Assembly: GCA_044357715.1 (NCBI GenBank)
Contig: JBIKPA010000192.1
Coordinates: forward strand, 1-5,275
Direction: 5' to 3'
Length of the DNA: 5,275 nucleotides
Source of the DNA: IMCC26207 sp044357715
GTDB taxonomy: Bacteria > Actinomycetota > Acidimicrobiia > Acidimicrobiales > Microtrichaceae
In this document: positions 1 through 5,275 of the stretch, in pieces
How the letters are laid out: the number at the start of each line of letters is the position of its first letter
How positions within the stretch are numbered: the stretch's first letter is position 1
The notes under the pieces: model-generated
Databases searched by the model: none
Told to the model about the DNA's origin: nothing
What the model saw: the letters and a program-made list of their open reading frames with translations, nothing else
Translations under genes and position numbers: made by a program

Positions 1-1
1 C

Positions 2-880
2 GTGCTGCAGCACAGTAGTAGTTCGATTCGGCTTGGCGAGTATCAGGTTCGCGTGAACGCTGATGGGTCTATTGGGCAACTCACCGACGCATCTGGCAGG
101 GATCTCGCGGGTGCTGCCGGGCTGGGACGACTTTGTGTACAGACGTATTCGGCTGCTGATTACGAGCGCTGGTTTTCTACCTACAACGCGGCCACCAGCG
201 ATGCTGATTTGTGGTGGGCAAAATGGGATAACACCAAGCCCGGATTAGAGGACTCGGGAGCTGTCTCTGCGCTTTGGCAGCCACATGTGGTGAGTTTGTG
301 GCGTGGAGCCCGTCACGGTCAGGAGTTGCTGCAGATCCACCTTAAGTTTGCGGCTGCAACATCGGCCCCGGTTTCACTACCAGAGCTAGCTGTGCTCACC
401 CTACGGTGCCCCCGTGAGCCCGCAGTTGCTCCCGGCTCTGCGCTTGTTACTAGCGGGTCACTGGAGTTTGAGTTGCAATGGTTCAACAAGGCGGCAGCGC
501 GCTGGCCGCAGGCCATCAGTTGGCAGTTTGCGCCGCAGGTCTCTGACCCCTCGCTCTGGCAGATGCTCAAGCTCAACGAGTGGGTGTCGCCCGCAGACGT
601 GGTGGCATACGGGGCGCGCAGCTTGCATTGCGCCAATCACGTGAGTCACCCCGAGGGGATCAACTTGGAGTTTGTTGATGCCTCTCTCGTGGCCCCAGGA
701 AAGCTCAAGTTGCTTGAGTATGAACCGGTGCAAGCCGAGCACTATCAGCCAGATATTTCACAGGGGTGGGACCTGTGTCTGACAAACAATTTGTGGGGAA
801 CAAACTTTGCCATGTGGTCAGAGGGTGACGCTCGATTCAGAGTCCGACTGAATTGGGAATCTGTCGAACGAGAAAGCTGA
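2..880 (+). CDS. DUF5054-type protein, C-terminal part (5' end outside window)
   Basis: The frame is open from the window edge to the TGA at 878-880, giving 292 visible residues. The GTG at 2-4 is at the very edge and no upstream sequence is available, so this is most likely an internal codon of a longer gene. The visible part resembles the C-terminal beta-rich region of DUF5054 proteins: QTYSAADYERWFSTY (about 47-61), WWAKWDNTKPG (71-81), a LQWFNKAAARWPQAISWQF segment (about 159-176), LNEWVSPADVVAYGARSLH (191-209) and the signature NNLWGTNFAMW (262-272). Family knowledge: DUF5054 is normally the C-terminal part of proteins whose N-terminal domain is GH38 alpha-mannosidase-like, so a role in glycan or glycoside breakdown is likely but the catalytic domain cannot be seen here. 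No signal peptide can be judged. The gene ends at a hairpin facing a convergent tRNA. Assignment was made from memory of family motifs, not from a search. Confidence 0.75.
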   Translation: MLQHSSSSIRLGEYQVRVNADGSIGQLTDASGRDLAGAAGLGRLCVQTYSAADYERWFSTYNAATSDADLWWAKWDNTKPGLEDSGAVSALWQPHVVSLWRGARHGQELLQIHLKFAAATSAPVSLPELAVLTLRCPREPAVAPGSALVTSGSLEFELQWFNKAAARWPQAISWQFAPQVSDPSLWQMLKLNEWVSPADVVAYGARSLHCANHVSHPEGINLEFVDASLVAPGKLKLLEYEPVQAEHYQPDISQGWDLCLTNNLWGTNFAMWSEGDARFRVRLNWESVERES

Positions 881-890
881 TCGGGCGCGA

Positions 891-916
891 ATCTGGGTTC
901 ATGTCTGAACCCAGAT
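891..916. terminator. Perfect 11-bp-stem hairpin between convergent genes, likely bidirectional terminator
   Basis: ATCTGGGTTCA (891-901) and TGAACCCAGAT (906-916) are exact reverse complements around the 4-base loop TGTC. The stem can grow by three further pairs (GCG 887-889 with CGC 917-919) if A890 is bulged. It begins 10 bases after the stop codon of the upstream + strand gene and ends 12 bases before the 3' end of the - strand tRNA, the expected site for a terminator serving both. There is no T-run on either side, as is common for high-GC actinobacterial terminators, so termination strength is inferred. Confidence 0.72.
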
Positions 917-928
917 CGCAACGACACA

Positions 929-1004
929 TGGTGGGCCCCGTGGGGATCGAACCCACGACCGATGGATTAAAAGTCCACTGCTCTACCAACTGAGCTAGAG
1001 GCCC
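929..1004 (-). tRNA. tRNA-Lys (anticodon TTT), CCA encoded
   Basis: The reverse strand folds as a complete cloverleaf. The acceptor stem GGGCCTC/GGGGCCC has seven pairs (one T-G). The D arm is GCTC-AGTTGGTA-GAGC. The anticodon arm is GTGGA-CTTTTAA-TCCAT, with anticodon TTT at 969-971 preceded by T33 and followed by A37. The variable loop is CGGTC and the T arm is GTGGG-TTCGATC-CCCAC. The discriminator base is A (932) and is followed directly by a genomic CCA (929-931). The anticodon reads Lys AAA/AAG codons. It lies 68 bases downstream of the lipase-like gene on the same strand and converges on the DUF5054-type gene. Confidence 0.97.
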
Positions 1005-1012
1005 GCTGCATC

Positions 1013-1041
1013 AGAATAACCCTCAACCGAAGCAGTCCGAA
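1013..1041 (-). promoter_or_regulatory. Candidate promoter for tRNA-Lys
   Basis: On the - strand TATTCT (1013-1018) sits 8 bases before the first tRNA base and matches four of six positions of TATAAT. TTCGGA (1036-1041) lies 17 bases further upstream but matches TTGACA at only three positions. The spacing is right, while the -35 is weak. The 68-base gap between the lipase-like stop and the tRNA shows no convincing terminator hairpin, so read-through from the upstream gene is also possible. Confidence 0.35.
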
Positions 1042-1072
1042 AACAGAGCACCGGTTTCAGAGAGCTAGCAGA

Positions 1073-2923
1073 TCAGGGATTGAGTATTTCGGCGCTGCAG
1101 CCGGCTTCCAAGGTGCCATCAAAACTGGCCGTAATGAACTTGTCTAATGGCGACCCGGTGAAGACAAGGTCAGCGGATGTGTTTGATAATCCTGCCGCAG
1201 CAATCTGCCCTGGAATTGCCAAGTGGCCAGCGGGGCTGTCTCGGCCGTCCTTGCGAAACACCGAGAGTTTCAAGTGGCCTTTGTTGCCGGACTCTGGGCA
1301 GTAGGCCTGCGTTTTTAGGGTGTCGTATAACGCTGAACTCATGCAGTTTGAAGCGTCGGGAACCTCGTCCTTCGGGGCACCCTGAGGGGGGATGCAATGG
1401 ATCACCGGATCATTTGCGCCTTGAGCGATCATCAGCGGGAGTGGGGTTCCATCCCAACTAGGGAATTTTGGAAACGGGTTGTCTCCGAGCGGGCCGGGAA
1501 TATTCCAGCGAATCCAACTACACCAGTCGGTCATAGATGGCTCTGTTGTTTCGGCACAGGTTTTGTCGGCGCCGCCCGGAAAGAACTGATCTGCTTTGTA
1601 CTCTTTGGGCAGATTCCACAGGGAGGGAGTCAGCATCTTGTTTTTTGCGGCATTGCGGTAAGGGGCCACAAGTTTCTTTACCGTTTTTGCATCCGATCCG
1701 CCTAGGCAGAGCGGCATGACCGAAGCAATCGTGCCGGCGCCTTGATCGGTTGCGATGGTGCTCAGATCAAGATTGCTAGCGGCTGGTGGGAAAGCAGGAA
1801 AATCGGCATTCTCTGTCGGCGTGCCACGCGCCGAGAATTGTGCCCAGGAACCAAAGATGTAGGAAAACAATGCAGGACCTACCTGAAGCTCAAGCGCCCC
1901 AATCGGCAACCCAATGAGCTGAATCGACTTATGCATCTCCCAGTCGGCAAGTCCTTGCCCAAACGTCACCCCGGGCTGAAGCTCTGGCTGAGCTACCAAG
2001 TTTGAAGCAGGTGCCTCAAGGGCGACACCGCGTAAACGCAGCGGAGTTGAGGCCGCATTAGGAGTACCTGCCAAGTAGCTCTCATAGAGCTGAGCTGTCC
2101 ACATTGCGGCGTGGCCACCTTGGGAGTGACCAAGAGAGACGGTGTCATAAGAAGTTGGCACAGGCGCTGCTGCTGGCGTTTCCCCTCCGGGGCCGAACTG
2201 CTTTGACATGAGCTGCGTTGTGGCCCGCGCTGCATCAATGACATTGGATGCAGCAACCTTGCCCAAGATGTAAGTGTTGTTGGGCTGATAGTCGGTAGTC
2301 GAGACAACCCAACCCCGGTTCAGAGTGGTTTGCAGGAGTCCTTCCGCCGAGCTGCCAACGTGGGCGCCTGGCCCAGCCCCCCAAGCCACTGCCCCAATCC
2401 CGCCTGCCATCTTTCCCCAGAAGGCCGTGGCCGGGTTAGAAGATGGCAAGCAGGCCTGCTGCAAACCAATAGTGCCGTGTGCCCAAGTCAGTAGGTGCCC
2501 GACTCCGTCGACTGCCTCGGGCCCGCCTTTGGGTGCTGCCGCCATGCCGCACACCAGTTGCAAGTCGGTCTCATCAAAGCCAGTCGAGACATAAAGAATT
2601 CGCCAGACCTCGGCGTTCGTTGGGTAGCCGACGGTGGTTCCGTAGGTGTCTTCCAAGTTGCTCGCAGCTATCAAGTCACCTGGCTGCGCACCTTGGGGGA
2701 CTTCTCCACCGACTCCGTCTTTGCCAGCGCATGGCGGTGTGGGTTCAGCGGCCGGAACCGTAGTTGTTGGGCCGTTTGTAGGTACCTGCCCAAGGAGCGT
2801 GGTGCTTGCATCCTGAGTCGAGCTACATCCGGCTGCAATGAGTCCCGTTAGGAGCAGTGCTGCGGGGGCAGAGCGGCGAAGCCGTATCGCGGAGCGACTA
2901 AGCCATATCGCAGAGAAATTCAT
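1073..2923 (-). CDS. Secreted lipase-like alpha/beta-hydrolase lipoprotein
   Basis: A predicted ester hydrolase anchored to the outer face of the cell membrane. The ATG at 2921-2923 gives 616 residues. It is preferred over an in-frame ATG at 2992 because GGGAG stands 9 bases before it and because it starts a clean lipoprotein signal: Arg-rich n-region, hydrophobic core APAALLLTGLIAAG, lipobox IAAGC with the lipidated Cys at 33. A Thr/Pro/Ala-rich linker follows (about 34-65). The hydrolase core shows the oxyanion-hole WAHGT (about 147-151), the nucleophile elbow GHSQGG with Ser267, a likely acid Asp505 in AQGANDPVIH and a likely catalytic His567 in PAGHLAIPG. The stretch between about 310 and 490 is probably a cap or lid. 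Besides the lipobox Cys there are ten cysteines, so disulfides are plausible in the exported protein. The pattern resembles the actinobacterial secretory lipase group, though at over 600 residues it is longer than I expect for that family. The substrate cannot be told from sequence; lipid esters are the likeliest guess. Confidence 0.82.
   Translation of the reverse strand: MNFSAIWLSRSAIRLRRSAPAALLLTGLIAAGCSSTQDASTTLLGQVPTNGPTTTVPAAEPTPPCAGKDGVGGEVPQGAQPGDLIAASNLEDTYGTTVGYPTNAEVWRILYVSTGFDETDLQLVCGMAAAPKGGPEAVDGVGHLLTWAHGTIGLQQACLPSSNPATAFWGKMAGGIGAVAWGAGPGAHVGSSAEGLLQTTLNRGWVVSTTDYQPNNTYILGKVAASNVIDAARATTQLMSKQFGPGGETPAAAPVPTSYDTVSLGHSQGGHAAMWTAQLYESYLAGTPNAASTPLRLRGVALEAPASNLVAQPELQPGVTFGQGLADWEMHKSIQLIGLPIGALELQVGPALFSYIFGSWAQFSARGTPTENADFPAFPPAASNLDLSTIATDQGAGTIASVMPLCLGGSDAKTVKKLVAPYRNAAKNKMLTPSLWNLPKEYKADQFFPGGADKTCAETTEPSMTDWCSWIRWNIPGPLGDNPFPKFPSWDGTPLPLMIAQGANDPVIHCIPPQGAPKDEVPDASNCMSSALYDTLKTQAYCPESGNKGHLKLSVFRKDGRDSPAGHLAIPGQIAAAGLSNTSADLVFTGSPLDKFITASFDGTLEAGCSAEILNP
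2871..2912 (-). repeat. 21-bp imperfect tandem duplication in signal-peptide coding region
   Basis: The unit at 2871-2891 (starts GAGCGGCGAAGCC) and the unit at 2892-2912 (starts GAGCGACTAAGCC) match at 17 of 21 positions, and GAG of a third unit follows at 2913-2915. It is in frame (7 codons) and produces AIWLSRS then AIRLRRS in the n-region of the lipoprotein signal peptide, so it lengthens and charges that region without breaking the gene. Confidence 0.8.
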
Positions 2924-2932
2924 TTTGCTTCG

Positions 2933-2937
2933 CTCCC
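2933..2937 (-). promoter_or_regulatory. Ribosome binding site fixing the lipoprotein start
   Basis: GGGAG on the - strand stands 9 bases before the ATG at 2921-2923. No comparable purine-rich site precedes the alternative ATG at 2990-2992, which lies within 10 bases of the upstream gene's stop codon. This decides the start used for the lipase-like gene. Confidence 0.7.
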
Positions 2938-2957
2938 GCTTGTTGTCTGGATCTAGC

Positions 2958-2969
2958 AAGTTTACTTGT
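2958..2969. promoter_or_regulatory. Short palindrome upstream of the lipase-like gene, possible operator
   Basis: CAAGTTTACTTG has exact 5-base arms (CAAGT/ACTTG) around TT, and lies 35-46 bases before the lipoprotein ATG in the 78-base gap after the DsbA-fold gene. The AT-rich centre contrasts with the GC-rich surroundings. It could be a regulator site or part of a promoter. I could not pair it with a convincing -35/-10 set, so the function is unproven. Confidence 0.35.
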
Positions 2970-3001
2970 TGCTCGTTGCGCCGCAGAAGCAAAGTGGTGA
3001 G

Positions 3002-3688
3002 CTAGTCAAAGTCTGGTGCGCCGCGGATTGAGCGCTTGAACTCCGCTAGTCCCGGGGTCCGTGCAACGATCCACATTGCATCCCAGAGTTGCAGTGCTTC
3101 TTCTCCGCGTGGAATTCGATTGATGACCGGCCCAAATAGTGTGGCCTCATTGGGTCGTGTGGTATCGAAGGTGATGATGGGGGTTCCGACGTCTTTTCCG
3201 GTTCGCTCAAGCGCAAGGTCTGTTTCTGCTCGCACCACAACATCAAATTCGCCTTGGTCGGCGGCGGCTGCAATCTCGGTCGAGAGGTTGGCTTCGGCGA
3301 TGATCTCGTTGACTACTTCGCTTGGGTCGCCGGGGCCTTCACTCGACCAGAAGGCTGCCGAGCGACCACCTTTGTGCAGCAGGTTTCCGCAGGTGGTGTA
3401 AAACTCGCCCACGGCCTCGTTCCCGGACTCCTGTCGAATCGCTGCGGCGATGCGCAGCAGTGAGGCTCCTACGGCTGCTACTGCCGCAAAGCCAGGCGGA
3501 GCCGGCTCAATTCCGAGCTCAGCTGCCTCTTCTGGGGTTGCGTTTAGGCGTACCTCGTTGATCATGGCAAGGGAGATAAATCTCCACTCAACTGACAGGT
3601 CTCGTTGGTCAGCAACCTCAACTACAAACCGACTTGTTATCCAAGCCCACGGGCATAGAGGATCGAAGAAGAATTCAATATCTGCCAT
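3002..3688 (-). CDS. DsbA-fold thiol oxidoreductase of the mycothiol-nitroreductase (Rv2466c) type, CPWA active site
   Basis: 228 residues from ATG (3686-3688) to TAG (3002-3004). There is no signal peptide, so it is cytoplasmic. The thioredoxin-like strand opens the protein, with FFFDPLCPWAWITSR at residues 6-20, closely matching the FDPLCPWCWITSR stretch I recall from mycobacterial Rv2466c. A helical insert follows (about 50-150), then the cis-proline loop VGTPIITF (Pro170) and the family C-terminal block LFGPVINRIPRGEEALQLWD (184-203). Family knowledge: Rv2466c is a mycothiol-dependent nitroreductase/oxidoreductase using CPWC. Here the second cysteine is Ala15, leaving Cys12 and one distant Cys100, so a dithiol disulfide cycle is unlikely and a monothiol (mycothiol-adduct) mechanism would be needed. 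It lies 78 bases upstream of the lipase-like gene on the same strand and diverges from the thiolase-like gene. No Shine-Dalgarno is obvious; the mRNA may have a very short leader. An isomerase of the 2-hydroxychromene-2-carboxylate type shares the fold and is a less likely alternative. Confidence 0.82.
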   Translation of the reverse strand: MADIEFFFDPLCPWAWITSRFVVEVADQRDLSVEWRFISLAMINEVRLNATPEEAAELGIEPAPPGFAAVAAVGASLLRIAAAIRQESGNEAVGEFYTTCGNLLHKGGRSAAFWSSEGPGDPSEVVNEIIAEANLSTEIAAAADQGEFDVVVRAETDLALERTGKDVGTPIITFDTTRPNEATLFGPVINRIPRGEEALQLWDAMWIVARTPGLAEFKRSIRGAPDFD

Positions 3689-3702
3689 AGGTGCGAAACC
3701 TA
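3688..3702. promoter_or_regulatory. Inverted repeat over the divergent start region, possible operator
   Basis: TAGGT (3688-3692) and ACCTA (3698-3702) are exact reverse complements around GCGAA. The repeat touches the ATG of the - strand gene and abuts the shared -10 element, covering its expected transcription start. A regulator bound here could repress both directions, or in RNA it could form a small hairpin. With 5-base arms it may also be chance. Confidence 0.3.
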
Positions 3703-3706
3703 CAGT
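3701..3706 (+). promoter_or_regulatory. Candidate -10 element for the thiolase-like gene
   Basis: TACAGT fits the T-A-n-n-n-T -10 pattern and overlaps, by five bases, the -10 of the divergent gene on the other strand. Transcription would begin near 3713, about 8 bases before the ATG at 3721. No good -35 stands at 16-18 bases upstream (the 17-base position reads ATATCT), so the call rests on the -10 and on position alone. Confidence 0.35.
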
Positions 3707-3730
3707 ACGGTTCCAAAATCATGGGTTCAA
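3702..3730 (-). promoter_or_regulatory. Promoter for the DsbA-fold gene
   Basis: On the - strand TTGAAC (3725-3730) and TACTGT (3702-3707) are separated by exactly 17 bases (3708-3724), the optimal sigma70-family spacing. Transcription would begin near 3695, giving a leader of about 7 bases before the ATG at 3688, which agrees with the lack of a Shine-Dalgarno. The -35 hexamer lies inside the first codons of the opposite gene. The -10 has the T-A-n-n-n-T pattern typical of actinobacterial promoters. Confidence 0.5.
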
Positions 3731-5235
3731 CAGTTGGCCAACTTGATCCGAACACGGCCGTGCTCATCGCGGTCGGCACAGCGCATCACCAAATCCTCAC
3801 CGACTCTTCTGGGCTAGCGGGTAGCAACCTTCCTGATGCCATCACCATGATGGAGTTGGCTGCGCGCTCGGCACTCGACCAGGCAGTCGCTGCTCCGCGG
3901 CGGGCGCAGCTGTTACAAAAAATTTCACTCCTCGCAGTGCCCGAGGGTGACTGGCGCTACGGCGACCCCGCCCGAGAGGTTGCGACGCGTGTGGGGTGTG
4001 AGGCGGCACGAACCGTTCGGGTAGAAATTGGTGTGCCCCAACATGCGCCGATCAGGGCGGCACTATTGGGTATCCAATCTGGGCAGATGCAAGCAGCGTT
4101 GATCGTTGGCGGCGAGGCCAAAGCCAGCCAACTCAGCATTGAACGGGCCGGTGGAACTGCTCCGGGGACAACTCCTGATGGCGCAGAACCCGATGAGCGT
4201 TGGATGCCCGAGGGCGAGATCATGGCCCAGGCCGAAATCGCTGCCGGAATCTGGTCTGCGGTTGAGCAGTACGCGTGTATTGATGCAGCGCTCAGGTATT
4301 CCGATGGGCAATCGGTACCCGATCACCTCGACTCGATAGCCTCGCTTTGGCATCAGTTCAATCAGGTTGCAACTCTGAACCCAGATGCCGCCTTCGGTGC
4401 TCCTCGTTCGGCAGAGTTTTTGCGCGTAGCCGGAAAGGGCAATCGGCCGTTGGCCTTTCCATACGCCAAGTGGCACAGCACGCAGTGGGCGGTGGATCAG
4501 GCAGCAGCACTGGTGCTGTGTTCGGTCGGTTTGGCTCGTGAACTTGGTGTGCCAACCGATCAGTGGGTCTTTCCTCGAGTAGCGCTGGAGTCTTCGTTGT
4601 CGGTCTCGCTGACCAAACGAGCGGAGTTGGGCCGCTGGCCCGCCATGAAGGTGCTCGGCGATGCCGCTGCGGCGCACCTGCGGCAGCCGCTCAATCAGGT
4701 GGAGTACGCCGAGGTGTACAGCTGTTTCCCAGCAGCAGTTCGGGTGCAGCAACGCGAACTCGGCTTGGCACAAGATCAAGCTCCCACGCTGATCGGAGGC
4801 ATGGCTTTTGCGGGCGGACCGTTCAACAACTTCACCTATCAGGCCACTGCTGCCGTGGTGGATCGACTTCGTGAAGATCCTGGTTCGCTCGGTCTGGTGA
4901 CCACGGTATCGGGGTTGTTAACCAAGCCTGCCTTGGCGGTGTGGTCAACCGAGCCGGGAGAAGTTCTTGTAGCCGACCTCGTAGATGCCGCTCGTGCCGC
5001 TACGGCTGTTCGAGAGGTCACCAATCAGGGCTCGGGCCTTGCAACCATTGCCTCCTACACCGTGACTTACGCCGGGACCGATCCCGCTTCGGCCTTTGTG
5101 ATTGCTGACCTTGCCGATGGGCGACGCTGGATTGGCACAAGTACCGACCCGGAGCTGCTCTCAGAGGGACTGACCGCTGAACTGATCGGCCGGCAGGTTT
5201 TGGTGACCGAGAACTCCTGTGCCTTCGCCGATTGA
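3721..5235 (+). CDS. Thiolase-like protein (TLP1 type) with extra C-terminal domain; annotated in relatives as acetyl-CoA acetyltransferase
   Basis: 504 residues from ATG 3721 to TGA 5233-5235. An in-frame GTG at 3691 would add ten residues, but it has no ribosome site and lies upstream of the likely transcription start. The thiolase fold is seen in TAVLIAVGTAHHQ near the N-terminus, the first-half strand-turn QMQAALIVGGEA (122-133), WAVDQAAALVLCS (256-268), EVYSCFPAAV (331-340, standing where SCP2-type thiolases carry HDCF) and GGMAFAGGPFNN (359-370, in place of GGxxxxGHPxG). About residues 415-504 match the additional C-terminal domain of thiolase-like protein type 1, including DGRRWIGTSTDPELL (466-480). 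There is no cysteine between 93 and 186, where the acyl-accepting thiolase Cys should be, and no GHP histidine, so ordinary thiolytic activity is doubtful. Family knowledge: mycobacterial TLP1 also departs from the thiolase catalytic motifs and its role is unclear. CoA-ester or sterol side-chain binding is an inference. It diverges from the DsbA-fold gene. Confidence 0.85.
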   Translation: MGSTVGQLDPNTAVLIAVGTAHHQILTDSSGLAGSNLPDAITMMELAARSALDQAVAAPRRAQLLQKISLLAVPEGDWRYGDPAREVATRVGCEAARTVRVEIGVPQHAPIRAALLGIQSGQMQAALIVGGEAKASQLSIERAGGTAPGTTPDGAEPDERWMPEGEIMAQAEIAAGIWSAVEQYACIDAALRYSDGQSVPDHLDSIASLWHQFNQVATLNPDAAFGAPRSAEFLRVAGKGNRPLAFPYAKWHSTQWAVDQAAALVLCSVGLARELGVPTDQWVFPRVALESSLSVSLTKRAELGRWPAMKVLGDAAAAHLRQPLNQVEYAEVYSCFPAAVRVQQRELGLAQDQAPTLIGGMAFAGGPFNNFTYQATAAVVDRLREDPGSLGLVTTVSGLLTKPALAVWSTEPGEVLVADLVDAARAATAVREVTNQGSGLATIASYTVTYAGTDPASAFVIADLADGRRWIGTSTDPELLSEGLTAELIGRQVLVTENSCAFAD

Positions 5236-5256
5236 TCGCTGCCGTCGCGAAGGTGC
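5219..5256 (+). terminator. Weak stem-loop across the thiolase-like stop codon
   Basis: CCTTCGC (5222-5228) and GCGAAGG (5247-5253) are exact complements. The stem extends outward with two wobble pairs and one G-C (5219-5221 with 5254-5256). The loop of 18 bases is large, the TGA lies within it, and no T-run follows. It could attenuate or end transcription. The remaining bases to 5275 hold no gene I can recognise. Confidence 0.3.
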
Positions 5257-5275
5257 GAGCCCGTCCTGACCGCAT

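Noticed and set aside
1028..1041. CCGAA direct repeats upstream of the tRNA
   Set aside because: Two 5-base copies are expected by chance and they match no known site.
1177..2851. Several + strand open frames of 60-118 codons
   Set aside because: They are all antisense to the lipase-like gene, which has a full catalytic triad and signal peptide, and none shows domain-like sequence.
2924..2992. Upstream ATG extending the lipoprotein by 23 residues
   Set aside because: The extension is polar and charged (NEQQVNLLDPDNKRERSK), would bury the signal peptide, and has no ribosome site, whereas the ATG at 2923 has GGGAG 9 bases before it.
3691..3720. GTG start adding ten residues to the thiolase-like protein
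   Set aside because: No ribosome site precedes it, it lies upstream of the probable transcription start, and the extension does not resemble the family N-terminus.
4063..4779. Long open frame of 238 codons on the - strand
   Set aside because: It lies wholly antisense to the thiolase-like gene, its translation shows no recognisable domain and is rich in Arg, Cys and His as expected of a shadow frame, and it has no credible ribosome site.
5018..5275. Open frame of 85 codons on the - strand starting at the window end
   Set aside because: Most of it is antisense to the thiolase-like 3' end, and the product is an Arg/Ser/Pro-rich low-information sequence typical of a shadow of a GC-rich gene.

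Overview
The window looks like a piece of a moderately high-GC Actinomycetota chromosome. This is inferred from the gene families, not from a search: a mycothiol-nitroreductase (Rv2466c)-like protein, a mycobacterial-type thiolase-like protein (TLP1 type) with its extra C-terminal domain, a secreted lipase-like lipoprotein with a Lys/Arg-poor mature region, and an actinobacterial style of short 5' leaders. No mobile element, CRISPR array or phage gene is visible, so it reads as ordinary chromosomal backbone.

Layout. (1) Bases 2-880 (+) hold the C-terminal 292 residues of a DUF5054-type protein, a family usually linked to GH38 alpha-mannosidase-like catalytic domains; its start lies outside the window. 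(2) A perfect 11-bp-stem hairpin (891-916) separates it from a convergent tRNA-Lys(TTT) gene (929-1004, - strand) with an encoded CCA. (3) Upstream of the tRNA on the same strand is a lipase-like alpha/beta-hydrolase lipoprotein (1073-2923, -) with a complete Ser-Asp-His triad candidate and a clear lipobox. (4) 78 bases upstream of that, on the same strand, is a DsbA-fold protein of the Rv2466c type (3002-3688, -), whose CPWC motif is CPWA here. (5) Divergent from it is a 504-residue thiolase-like protein (3721-5235, +) that has lost the usual thiolase nucleophile cysteine. A hairpin spans its stop codon and the last 40 bases hold no recognisable gene.

How the parts may work together (inference). 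The thiolase-like protein and the DsbA-fold protein share a 32-base divergent control region in which near-palindromic TACAGTA can serve as the -10 element for both strands, so they may be co-regulated. The DsbA-fold gene and the lipoprotein lipase may form a two-gene transcription unit. A lipid or ester catabolism theme (extracellular hydrolase, acyl-CoA-type enzyme, thiol redox protein) is possible but unproven. The most interesting points are the shared divergent promoter, the two 'degenerate active site' enzymes next to each other, and a 21-bp tandem duplication inside the lipoprotein signal peptide.
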